From: Chloroflexota bacterium
GTDB taxonomy: Bacteria > Chloroflexota > Anaerolineae > Anaerolineales > UBA11858
DNA: 42,812 bases
Direction of reading: 5' to 3'
Assembly: GCA_018648225.1 (NCBI GenBank)
Contig: JABGRQ010000099.1
Span: 1-42,812, forward strand
In this document: positions 1 through 7,445 of the stretch, one piece after another
How the letters are laid out: every line of letters begins with the position of its first letter
How positions within the stretch are numbered: position 1 is the stretch's first letter
Notes under the pieces: model-generated
What the model was told of the DNA's origin: nothing
Database searches by the model: none
The model's input: only the letters and a program-made list of their open reading frames with translations
Position numbers and translations under genes: made by a program

Positions 1-71
1 TCATAAATGATGAATAGAGTTGTTTCCAAACAACTACCATTTTGGCATCCCCCGCTTGCGGCGGGAAAAAG

Positions 72-126
72 TCGCGAAAAAGAGTGTGCATTGGGTGCTG
101 CACCCAATGCACACTCTTTTTCGCGA
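72..126. terminator. Large perfect palindrome downstream of mrdA
   Basis: Two 26-base arms (72-97 and 101-126) are exact reverse complements around a three-base centre. The outer part carries an A5 tract on the left and a T5 tract on the right, with GTGTGC further in. It lies about 60 bases past the stop of the minus-strand cell-shape operon, so it probably acts as a terminator usable from either side. A second, similar palindrome is at 23198-23253. The 71 bases before it hold two small hairpins (19-34 and 51-65) and no gene. Confidence 0.7.
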
Positions 127-187
127 AATCTTGATTGCGAAGGCGTAAGCCTGTTCAATCAGTTTTTTAAGGAACAGGTCTAATATG

Positions 188-2278
188 CTATGGCGTGCCC
201 AGGGCGACATCAATCGATTTAAGCTCAAAATACGCTTCGATGACACGCCGCACCACTGGCCCGGCAACACTGGCGCCTTCACCGCCGTTATAAACGAATG
301 CGACGACGGCAATTTCTGGGTTGTCGTAGGGTGCGTAGGCCACCGTCCAGGCATGTGTGGGCCAGTTGCCCGGTTTGCAGAGATTTTTTTCAGCTGCGAA
401 TTCATCGCAATATTCGGCGGTGCCGGTTTTCCCTGCGGCGGCAATATCAAGCTTTTGGAAGCCGACCGCGTCAATGGAAAGTGTGCCCTGGGTTACAGCC
501 AGTCGCATCCCTTCTTGCACCTTTTGAACAACCCAAGGGGCTACCGTGGTTTGCTCGCCGGTTAGTTTGGCTTCACACCCCCCCGGTTCTACAGGCTCAT
601 TGAAAATATCGATCACCGGGTCTTGGGTAATGTCCCAACGAACATCGGGTTCAAAGCTCTGTACTACTATGCCATTCGCGTCGATGATTTCGTGTACCAG
701 AGTAGGACGCATAAGCACGCCGTCGTTGGCGATGGTTGCTGCCGACATAAGCACTTGCAAGGGGGTAGCAATGACAAAGCCCTGACCCACGCTGGCAATA
801 TAGGTATCGCCGATCGCCCAGTTTTCGCCGTGGGCAATACGCTTCCAGGTGGGGTCGGGGATGGTGCCATCCGATGCGTCGGGAAGTTCAATGCCAGGGT
901 ATGAACCGTAACCCAGGGCGCGGGCATAGGTTCCCAAACGGCAGATACCAAGACCTTCGGGGATTTCGTCTTTGTAGCCACCACCGAGTTTATAGAAATA
1001 AACGTTGCTGGAATTTGAAATGCCGCCCAAAAAATCGAGTTGCCCAAACCCAGCCCGGTTCCAGTCTACAAATTCGCGCTGGTAACCGGGGTCGTTGGGG
1101 CTGAATTTCTCGGTGATGACAATCGTACCGGGTGTATCGATGACCTGCTCGGCAGTAACCACCCCCTCGTTGAGCGCGCCCACTGCTGTAGAAAGCTTGA
1201 AGACAGAACCCGCCGGGAGTTCGGCGCCCACCGCATGGTTCAGCAGCGGGTCGCGCACATCAGCCAGGAGTTGCTGGTAATAATAGGCTGGAATAATGCG
1301 CGCCATACGATTATTCTCATAAGTCGGGAATGAAACCATGGAGAGGATTTCCCCGGTTTGGGGATTCATGGCAATGGCTACACCGCTGGTAATTCTTAGC
1401 TCATTGAAATATGCGTTCCAACCACCGATTTCGCCCAGCAAAACCGCTTCGGTAGCTTCTTGCAGGCGCGTATCAATGGTCAGGGTGATATTTTGTCCGG
1501 GGATGGGTGCAATCGGGGGGTGAATATCGCGCACAATTTGTCCGGCAACATCCACCTCCACCACGCGTTTGCCCGGCTTGCCGCGCAGAATGGTCTCGAA
1601 ATAACTTTCAATTCCCGCATAGCCGATCTTGTCCCGATTGGGGATGAAGCCGCGTTCGCGATAATAGGTTTCGGTGGCCTCCGAGATGGGGCCCAAAAAA
1701 CCGATGATGGATGCGGTCAGTGAGCCAGTCGGATAATCGCGTATCGGTTCAATTTCAATGAGAACGCCAGGCCAGTCTACGGCGTTTTCTTCGATGATCA
1801 TTGCCAGCGTGCGATCAACATTGCACTTGATTTTCACTGTGCGGTAGGGCGTGCTGGTGATGCCATAGTCGGCCAGTTGAGCAATGCCGTGCTCAGAAAC
1901 ACACGGTACATAGGGCGTTTCGATAGAGATTTCTCCCTGGTTGACTGGCACGTCAATGATTTCGGAGAGTTCGCGAAAGATTTCCTGAATTTCCCCCGGA
2001 TCATCGGGAAGTTCTGCGGGCAGGATTGAGACATCGTATGAAGCGATATTGCGTGCCAACACAATTCCATTTCGGTCGTAGATCACGCCGCGCAGGGTGG
2101 GTAAGCTGATCTCGCTGATGCGGTTTTCTTCGGCCAGGGCAATATGCTCTTCGTAGCTAACCACCTGAAGATTGACCAGCCGCACAATATACAGGGAAAA
2201 TATCAACGCAATCGCGATAATAAACGCTAAAATACGCCATCCCGTGACTTGATTTTTGAGAATACCTGATTCGTTCAT
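188..2278 (-). CDS. mrdA: Penicillin-binding protein 2 (elongasome transpeptidase)
   Basis: Class B penicillin-binding protein that cross-links peptidoglycan during cell elongation, working with MreBCD and RodA. The 696-residue product has one N-terminal membrane anchor (about residues 14-36), a dimerisation domain and a C-terminal transpeptidase domain. All three active-site motifs are visible: SVFK with the acylated serine near 358, SSN near 423-425 and KTG near 617-619. I start at the ATG at 2278, where the cytoplasmic tail and anchor begin as usual for the family; the frame stays open upstream, but that stretch is antisense-free overlap with mreD coding sequence and not conserved-looking. 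The start overlaps the mreD stop by four bases, so the two are probably translationally coupled. It is the last gene of mreB-mreC-mreD-mrdA and is followed by a large palindrome. The name PBP2 is secure from motifs plus context. Confidence 0.95.
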   Translation of the reverse strand: MNESGILKNQVTGWRILAFIIAIALIFSLYIVRLVNLQVVSYEEHIALAEENRISEISLPTLRGVIYDRNGIVLARNIASYDVSILPAELPDDPGEIQEIFRELSEIIDVPVNQGEISIETPYVPCVSEHGIAQLADYGITSTPYRTVKIKCNVDRTLAMIIEENAVDWPGVLIEIEPIRDYPTGSLTASIIGFLGPISEATETYYRERGFIPNRDKIGYAGIESYFETILRGKPGKRVVEVDVAGQIVRDIHPPIAPIPGQNITLTIDTRLQEATEAVLLGEIGGWNAYFNELRITSGVAIAMNPQTGEILSMVSFPTYENNRMARIIPAYYYQQLLADVRDPLLNHAVGAELPAGSVFKLSTAVGALNEGVVTAEQVIDTPGTIVITEKFSPNDPGYQREFVDWNRAGFGQLDFLGGISNSSNVYFYKLGGGYKDEIPEGLGICRLGTYARALGYGSYPGIELPDASDGTIPDPTWKRIAHGENWAIGDTYIASVGQGFVIATPLQVLMSAATIANDGVLMRPTLVHEIIDANGIVVQSFEPDVRWDITQDPVIDIFNEPVEPGGCEAKLTGEQTTVAPWVVQKVQEGMRLAVTQGTLSIDAVGFQKLDIAAAGKTGTAEYCDEFAAEKNLCKPGNWPTHAWTVAYAPYDNPEIAVVAFVYNGGEGASVAGPVVRRVIEAYFELKSIDVALGTP

Positions 2279-2778
2279 ATTTGAATAATTTCTGGATGCA
2301 ACCAACCTGCAAAATCTCGCACAATCGCATAAACTGGCGCGGCGAGCAAAATATTTAGAAACAAGCTGGGCAAGGTGATAATCTCCAGAGTTTCCAGCCA
2401 GGGCAGGGGTGTCCCGGCAAGGCTCAATGACAAGGCAGTGGTGATGTGACTGATAAGTGTGCCCAGCAATGTGAGCGCAAACATGGCTAATAACGGTGTT
2501 TGCCAAATGCGTCTGCGCAGCAAGAGCGCCAGCGCCGTGGTAGCAAGATACCCGATCAACGGAATATAAAAATTAAGCGCCGATGCCAACCCGATGAATG
2601 CGCTGCCAATCAAGGCCCAGTGCCAGGCTGTGCGCACGCGTTCTTGCAGCGACCAGGCGATAATTACCAATAATACCAGATCGGCGCTGCCTTGCAGTAG
2701 CGGTATGCGGCTAACAATCGCGGTTTGGAAAATTGCCAAAAGAGCAAAGACAGGAAAGGCAGCGAGTACAGGAATCAT
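2275..2778 (-). CDS. mreD: Rod shape-determining membrane protein MreD
   Basis: A 167-residue, very hydrophobic protein with about five predicted membrane helices and short loops, the size and profile of MreD. MreD is an integral membrane partner of MreC in the elongasome and helps position sidewall peptidoglycan synthesis. The sequence itself is poorly conserved in this family, so the call rests mainly on hydropathy, length and its place between mreC and mrdA. It begins 59 bases after mreC and overlaps the first codon of mrdA by four bases. No unusual residues or breaks are visible. Confidence 0.9.
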   Translation of the reverse strand: MIPVLAAFPVFALLAIFQTAIVSRIPLLQGSADLVLLVIIAWSLQERVRTAWHWALIGSAFIGLASALNFYIPLIGYLATTALALLLRRRIWQTPLLAMFALTLLGTLISHITTALSLSLAGTPLPWLETLEIITLPSLFLNILLAAPVYAIVRDFAGWLHPEIIQI

Positions 2779-2837
2779 GATTTGGGGGCAGGAGACGATA
2801 AAGGGCGCAGGATTGAAAAAGTGGGGATACCCGAACT

Positions 2838-3686
2838 TTAGGGTGCGCCAGGCGTGGGGATGAGTGGGGAAAGATCAACCGGTTGGAAATTGGTGATTAC
2901 CAGAACGATTTCCAGGTTGGAGAAATCGACCACGGGTTGCATGGATGCACTTTGGAAGAGGTCATAATCCTGGCTGCGGACGCCAGTGACTTGCCCGATG
3001 AGGATATTAGGTGGGTAGTTGCCACCCAACCCCGAGGTGAGTACCAACTCTCCGGGTTCAATGGTTACAGCCTGAGGAATCAAATCCAGGCCAATATCGC
3101 CGGTAATCGAGCCAGAGAGAATTGCTTCAGCGCGTGTAGGCTCCAGACGCACATTCACAGTAACGGATGGATCGGTAATTAATTGCACAAGCGCAGCCGA
3201 AGCCGTGACTTGCGAAATTCGCCCCACCAGGCCTTGTTGCGTTACCACGGGCATGCCGCGGCGCAACCCGTCATCGGAGCCGCGGTTGATATGAATATAT
3301 TTTACAAAGGGGCTGGGATCACGCCCAATAACGCTGGCACCAACGTATTGATATTCGGGATACGCGCGGGCGAAATCAAGCAATGCCGATAAGATACGAA
3401 ATTCGCCAAGTTGTTGTTGCAGTTCGATAATTTGGGTTTGTAAATGGGCGACTTCGGCGTTAAGAGCTTCGTTTTCACGGGTGAGTTGGGCTACATCGCG
3501 CGGCGCACTCAGATAAAACTGCACCGCCTGGAAGCGTTCCGAAACCCAGGTTTGCACAGCGATAACCGGAGAGAGTGTCAACCGTGACAGTGGTGTAAGA
3601 TAACCACCCAAAGCCAATATCACCAGGCCAACCGCGATCAACGAAAGTGTAATCGTTGGCCACGGTATTCTTGATTTGGGGTTCAT
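2838..3686 (-). CDS. mreC: Rod shape-determining protein MreC
   Basis: MreC is a single-pass, outward-facing scaffold that links the MreB filament system to PBP2. The 282-residue product starts with a short cytoplasmic tail and one membrane helix (about residues 13-33). A coiled coil of roughly 35 residues rich in Glu, Leu and Gln follows, then the two-lobed beta domain with typical segments such as VIGRDPSPF, MPVVTQQGLVGR and VLTSGLGGNYPPNI. I chose the ATG at 3686, which puts the membrane helix close to the N terminus; a longer frame to 3746 would overlap the mreB 3' end. The gene lies 14 bases after mreB. The C-terminal tail is Pro-rich, as in many MreC proteins. Confidence 0.93.
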   Translation of the reverse strand: MNPKSRIPWPTITLSLIAVGLVILALGGYLTPLSRLTLSPVIAVQTWVSERFQAVQFYLSAPRDVAQLTRENEALNAEVAHLQTQIIELQQQLGEFRILSALLDFARAYPEYQYVGASVIGRDPSPFVKYIHINRGSDDGLRRGMPVVTQQGLVGRISQVTASAALVQLITDPSVTVNVRLEPTRAEAILSGSITGDIGLDLIPQAVTIEPGELVLTSGLGGNYPPNILIGQVTGVRSQDYDLFQSASMQPVVDFSNLEIVLVITNFQPVDLSPLIPTPGAP

Positions 3687-3700
3687 AATCGAAGCGGCAA

Positions 3701-4762
3701 TTATCCTCTGCCGTCGCGCCCCAGCCCAACGAAGAGCGAATTCCACATGGGGAGATTTTCAAGTGCAATGCCGGCACCGCGGGCTACACAACTCATGGGG
3801 TCTTCAGCTACCCAGGCACGGATATTCAACTCGCTCGTCAGGCGCTCATCCAGGCCCTGTAGCAAACTGCCGCCGCCAGCCATACAGATGCCCATATCCA
3901 TCAGATCGGCCACAATTTCGGGGGGGGCTTCATCCAGCGCATCTTTAACAGTATCAACAATAATTTGTACCGAACTCGACATGGCTTCGCGTAATTCAAC
4001 TGATGAAACTTCGATAGCTTCAGGCAGCCCGGAGAGCAAATTGCGTCCGCGCAGGCGCACCGTTTTTTCTTTGGGTAAATGGTACGCAGAACCGGCCGCT
4101 ATTTTTGCATGTTCAGCCATACGCTGTCCAATCAGCAGGTTATATTTATTTCGCACATATTGGATGATGTCTTCATCCAATTCGTCGCCAGCCACACGCA
4201 GCGAGCGCGATACAACCACGCCTTTCATGGAGAGAATTGCCACATCGGATGTGCCGCCGCCAATATCGACCACCATGCTGCCGCGTGTTTCGCTAATTGG
4301 CAAACCGGCACCCAAGGCCGCGGCTACCGGCTCTTCAATCAGGTAGACTTCGCGCGCGCCAGCTGAAATTGCGGCATCGTAGACGGCGCGCTTTTCAACT
4401 TTGGTGACGCCCGCGGGAATACCGATCACCACCCTGGGGCGGGGAACCGGTACAATGCTTTGCTGGTGCACTTTACCAATAAAATATTCCAGCATAGCCT
4501 GAGTGATCTCGAACTCTGAAATTACACCATCACGAACTGGACGAACGGTGAGTACGTTCGCCGGAGTTCGGCCAACCATTTCTTTTGCTTCTGCGCCAAT
4601 CGCTAACGGCTCACGGGTGCGTTTGTCGATCGCCACCCACGAAGGTTCGCTAATTACAATCCCTTTTCCGCTAACATTGACCATAGTATTGGCAGTACCC
4701 AGATCAATGCCAATATCTAGCGAAAAGAATCCGAGTAGCCAGTTGAGTGGATTAAATGCCAA
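3701..4762 (-). CDS. mreB: Actin-like cell-shape protein MreB
   Basis: MreB is a bacterial actin homologue that polymerises on the inner face of the membrane and guides the elongation machinery. At 353 residues the length is typical. The phosphate-1 motif GIDLGTANT is near residue 18, the phosphate-2 motif DIGGGTSDVA near 165, and the adenosine motif MAGGGSLLQG near 293. The start appears to be TTG at 4762: an AAGGAG ribosome site (4769-4774) sits six bases upstream and the protein starts at the normal point before the first beta strand. It is the first gene of a four-gene shape operon. Transcription probably begins at the extended -10 element listed upstream, divergently from glmS. Confidence 0.96.
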   Translation of the reverse strand: MAFNPLNWLLGFFSLDIGIDLGTANTMVNVSGKGIVISEPSWVAIDKRTREPLAIGAEAKEMVGRTPANVLTVRPVRDGVISEFEITQAMLEYFIGKVHQQSIVPVPRPRVVIGIPAGVTKVEKRAVYDAAISAGAREVYLIEEPVAAALGAGLPISETRGSMVVDIGGGTSDVAILSMKGVVVSRSLRVAGDELDEDIIQYVRNKYNLLIGQRMAEHAKIAAGSAYHLPKEKTVRLRGRNLLSGLPEAIEVSSVELREAMSSSVQIIVDTVKDALDEAPPEIVADLMDMGICMAGGGSLLQGLDERLTSELNIRAWVAEDPMSCVARGAGIALENLPMWNSLFVGLGRDGRG

Positions 4763-4809
4763 CTTAGGCTCCTTGCTTTTTAGGGGAAATTTCCCGAAAT
4801 ACTGGGGCG

Positions 4810-4815
4810 ATTATA
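4810..4815 (-). promoter_or_regulatory. Extended -10 promoter element of the mre operon
   Basis: On the minus strand the sequence reads TGG-TATAAT, a consensus -10 box with the extended TGn motif, about 50 bases before the mreB start. No good -35 hexamer is seen at the usual spacing, which is common for extended -10 promoters. Position and orientation fit the mre operon. Confidence 0.6.
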
Positions 4816-4926
4816 CCAAGCTTTGTGAATTAAGTGCTAATAAGGGATGAGAACCAGATGTGGATCAAATTGCGCATAGACATCTTGAGTAGGTGTTGTA
4901 GCCCTGTCTGCAACTCTCACATCCCT

Positions 4927-4954
4927 TTGCGAGTTGCCATTCTCTGGGTATAAT
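4927..4954 (+). promoter_or_regulatory. Sigma-70-type promoter for glmS
   Basis: TTGCGA (4927-4932) and TATAAT (4949-4954) are separated by 16 bases. Transcription would start near 4961, about 22 bases before the predicted ribozyme cleavage site at 4983/4984, matching the short leader usual for glmS ribozymes. Between this and the mreB promoter an imperfect inverted repeat (4844-4852 with 4915-4925) is visible; its role is unknown. Confidence 0.7.
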
Positions 4955-4983
4955 TCGCGCCTACATTCGAGTAGGGAAAGACA

Positions 4984-5221
4984 GCGCATGGACCAAGTTC
5001 GCCAGATAATTGTTTCTCATCGAGATTATCATTGGTCGAACTTGGTTGACGAGGATGAGGGTTCCCCATTGCAAGATGGGGCTAACCCCGGCGAGAGTCG
5101 GGGGAAAATCGAAAGATCAGCGGAAGCCCTCCGGGAGTGCCACAGCCCGTTATCCTTTCCCTCCAACGAACGCCGTAAAAAAATCTTTGGGTAACCGAAG
5201 CGACAAAGCCGCGGCGAGTGG
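4984..5221 (+). ncRNA. glmS self-cleaving ribozyme (riboswitch)
   Basis: The glmS ribozyme cleaves the leader of the glmS mRNA when glucosamine-6-phosphate binds, lowering enzyme synthesis. Visible elements follow the known order. The cleavage-site strand A|GCGCATGGACC has its predicted cut at 4983/4984. P1 pairs 4992-5001 with 5037-5046 and has a further inner stem. The core GTTGACGAGG is at 5045-5054. P2.1 pairs GAGGG (5057-5061) with CCCTC (5127-5131). The core segment ATCGAAAGATCAGCGG precedes that strand. P3 is CGGG/CCCG, and a P4-like helix is formed by CGCCG...CTTTG with CAAAG...CGGCG. Compared from memory with the Thermoanaerobacter ribozyme, the core bases are kept while helix sequences differ, which suggests real covariation. 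Two additional hairpins (5064-5081 and 5086-5103) are inserted between the P2.1 strand and the ATCGA segment. The 3' limit is approximate. Confidence 0.9.
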
Positions 5222-5226
5222 CGATT

Positions 5227-5301
5227 TCAGTGATCAGCTTTCAGTATCCGGTGACAGCAAGTTGTTTTGGTGTCCATTGGATACTGTATACTACTCACTG
5301 A
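5227..5301 (+). other. Inverted repeat between ribozyme and glmS start
   Basis: TCAGTG (5227-5232) pairs with CACTGA (5296-5301), and CAGTATCC (5242-5249) pairs with GGATACTG (5279-5286), giving a long interrupted hairpin. It ends 10 bases before the GGAGG ribosome site (5312-5316). It may be a leader element or a dispersed repeat; no function can be read from it. Confidence 0.5.
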
Positions 5302-5322
5302 TAACGGATACGGAGGAACCCT

Positions 5323-7164
5323 ATGTGTGGAATCGTTGGATATATTGGCCCGCAAGATGCTACCCCTATCATCTTGAGCGGCCTTAAACGGCTGGAATAC
5401 CGCGGCTATGACTCCGCGGGGTTAGCCGTTTTGCAGGACAATCAGATCGAAGTGCGCCGCGATGCTGGCAAATTGGCGCGGCTGACTGCGTTGGTGGGAG
5501 AAGCCCCTTTGCATGGCAATATCGGCATTGGGCATACGCGCTGGGCTACCCACGGCGAACCCAATGCTCGCAATGCCCACCCGCACATGGGTATGACCGG
5601 CGATGTGGTGCTGGTGCATAATGGCATCGTTGAGAATTTCATCGAATTGCGTAGCGAGTTGGAAGCCGAAGGGGTTGAATTTAAGTCAGATACCGATACG
5701 GAGGTCATCGTTCATCTCGTCGAGCGGTATCTCTCCGCAGAACATGGTATTACCGAAGCTGTGCGTAAATCACTCAATCATTTGCGCGGGGCGCATGGCG
5801 TAGTTGTCATGTCTCGGCTGGAACCAGACAAGATTGTTGCCGCGCGCATTGGCAATGCTGGCGGTGTCGTGATTGGCCTGGGCGAAGGGGAGACCTACGT
5901 GGCCTCAGACCTACCCGCAATTTTGGAGCACACGCGGCGTATGATTTTTCTGGAATCACGCCAGATGGCGGTGGTCACGCGCCAGGGAGCACAGATCACC
6001 ACCTTGGAGGGGCTGCCGCTCCCCCTGGATGTGCAGAATGTCCCCTGGGATCCGGTATCCGCTGAAAAGGGCGAATACCGCCATTTCATGCACAAAGAAA
6101 TCCACGAGCAGGTGCGTTCGCTCACCGATACGATCGCTGGTCGGGTTGATTTTGAGGCCGGGCGCATCCGCCTGCCCGATCTCAATCTGACCCCGGAGTT
6201 GGCGCGCCGAATCAATAAAATTGTGATTACCGCCTGTGGAACGGCGGCTTATGCCGGGATGGTTGGCAAAGTACTCATCGAGCGCATCGCCCGCGTGCCC
6301 GTTGATGTAGAAATTGGCTCGGAGTTTCGCTATAGTGAGCCGATTGTCGGGCCGGATGATGTCGTGCTGGCGATCAGCCAATCGGGCGAGACGGCGGATA
6401 CGCTGGCGGCGATGGAAGAAGGCCGCAAAAATGGGGCTATTTTATGGTCGATTGTGAATGCGATTGGCTCACAGGCCATGCGCATCGCTGATGGCTTTAT
6501 CTCGATGCAAACCGGCCCAGAGATCGGCGTAGCCTCGACGAAAGCCTATACCGCGCCCCTGGTCGATTTGTATATGCTGGCAATTCTATTGGCCGATTTA
6601 CGCGGCGTGATCGATGCGGACACGCGCAAAAAATTGGTCGCGGATTTACGCCTGATCCCCGATCTGGCCGGAAAATGCCTGGATCGGGAAGCGCAGGTTG
6701 AAAAAGTGGCTCAGGCGCTGGTTGACGCGCGTCACGCGCTTTATTTGGGGCGCGGCATTAATATGCCCACAGCCTATGAAGGCGCTTTGAAACTCAAAGA
6801 AATATCCTATATCCACGCCGAAGGGTATCCGGCGGGCGAGATGAAGCACGGCCCGATTGCGCTGATTGACAGCGAGATGCCGGTGGTGGTGATTGCGCCG
6901 CGCGACCCGTGGTATGAAAAGATGTTCAGCCAGATTGAGCAATCCAAAGCCCGCGGGGGGCGCGTGATTGCCGTGGCGACTGAAGGCGATGAACTTATTC
7001 CCCCGGTGGCGGATCAGGTGCTTTGGGTACCCGAAACCCCCTGGATGCTCAGCCCGGTGACCACCGTGATTCCGCTGCAAATGCTAGCCTACCATATCGC
7101 AGCTTTGCGCGGCCTGGATGTGGATCAGCCGCGTAATTTAGCCAAATCGGTGACAGTCGAGTAA
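5323..7164 (+). CDS. glmS: Glutamine--fructose-6-phosphate aminotransferase (isomerising)
   Basis: Cytoplasmic enzyme that makes glucosamine-6-phosphate from fructose-6-phosphate and glutamine, the first step to UDP-GlcNAc for peptidoglycan. The 613-residue length is standard. The N-terminal class II glutaminase domain begins MCGIVGYIG, so Cys2 becomes the N-terminal nucleophile after Met removal; HTRWATHG and NGIVEN motifs follow. Two SIS domains come next (about residues 290-430 and 460-600), with TACGTAAYAG, ISQSGETADT and a C-terminal end PRNLAKSVTVE that is characteristic of GlmS. A strong GGAGG ribosome site lies six bases before the ATG. The upstream ribozyme indicates feedback control by its product. 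It lies beside the divergent mre operon, another cell-wall function. Confidence 0.98.
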   Translation: MCGIVGYIGPQDATPIILSGLKRLEYRGYDSAGLAVLQDNQIEVRRDAGKLARLTALVGEAPLHGNIGIGHTRWATHGEPNARNAHPHMGMTGDVVLVHNGIVENFIELRSELEAEGVEFKSDTDTEVIVHLVERYLSAEHGITEAVRKSLNHLRGAHGVVVMSRLEPDKIVAARIGNAGGVVIGLGEGETYVASDLPAILEHTRRMIFLESRQMAVVTRQGAQITTLEGLPLPLDVQNVPWDPVSAEKGEYRHFMHKEIHEQVRSLTDTIAGRVDFEAGRIRLPDLNLTPELARRINKIVITACGTAAYAGMVGKVLIERIARVPVDVEIGSEFRYSEPIVGPDDVVLAISQSGETADTLAAMEEGRKNGAILWSIVNAIGSQAMRIADGFISMQTGPEIGVASTKAYTAPLVDLYMLAILLADLRGVIDADTRKKLVADLRLIPDLAGKCLDREAQVEKVAQALVDARHALYLGRGINMPTAYEGALKLKEISYIHAEGYPAGEMKHGPIALIDSEMPVVVIAPRDPWYEKMFSQIEQSKARGGRVIAVATEGDELIPPVADQVLWVPETPWMLSPVTTVIPLQMLAYHIAALRGLDVDQPRNLAKSVTVE

Positions 7165-7221
7165 TTTTTCTTCTTCTAGATGCCGCCAGCAGTGAGCCTG
7201 GATAATGCGATTGTGTCAAGA

Positions 7222-7257
7222 CGAAACAAGCCAGCTTTATATAGTTGGCTTGTTTCG
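7222..7257 (+). terminator. Hairpin terminator after glmS
   Basis: A perfect 12-base stem (7222-7233 with 7246-7257, arms CGAAACAAGCCA and its complement) with a 12-base loop lies 57 bases past the glmS stop. The T-rich part is inside the right arm rather than after it, so termination strength is uncertain. Confidence 0.65.
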
Positions 7258-7275
7258 ATTCTGGCCGAAGCTGGA

Positions 7276-7305
7276 TTGCGGGTAAGATGATTTCCCCGAT
7301 ATAAT
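7276..7305 (+). promoter_or_regulatory. Probable promoter for deoC operon
   Basis: TTGCGG (7276-7281) and TATAAT (7300-7305) are 18 bases apart, giving a start near 7312 and a leader of about 135 bases before deoC. The leader includes the short inverted-repeat element at 7314-7377. Confidence 0.55.
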
Positions 7306-7313
7306 AGATAGGA

Positions 7314-7377
7314 TAGGACTTGCGCAAAACGATGAAAAATATACCGAAAATAGAAGTGTCTTTTGCGAAAGTGCCTA
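7314..7377. repeat. Short MITE-like inverted-repeat element
   Basis: A 64-base unit bounded by TAGGACTTGCGCAAAA (7314-7329) and, inverted, TTTTGCGAAAGTGCCTA (7361-7377). The ends agree as imperfect terminal inverted repeats. The TAGGACTT-type end resembles ends of some insertion sequences known from cyanobacteria and Chloroflexota; this is recalled, not searched. There is no coding capacity. Confidence 0.45.
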
Positions 7378-7445
7378 AGCCCTGCAAAAGACATGAGAGT
7401 TCTTGTTTTTACAAATGAAAGCACTATCACAAAGGATTGTAGTGT

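Noticed and set aside
2279-2506. Longer N terminus for the PBP2 frame
   Set aside because: The extension lies within mreD coding sequence in another frame, is rich in His/Cys/Arg, and would put the membrane anchor 90 residues in; the ATG at 2278 with ATGA coupling is better.
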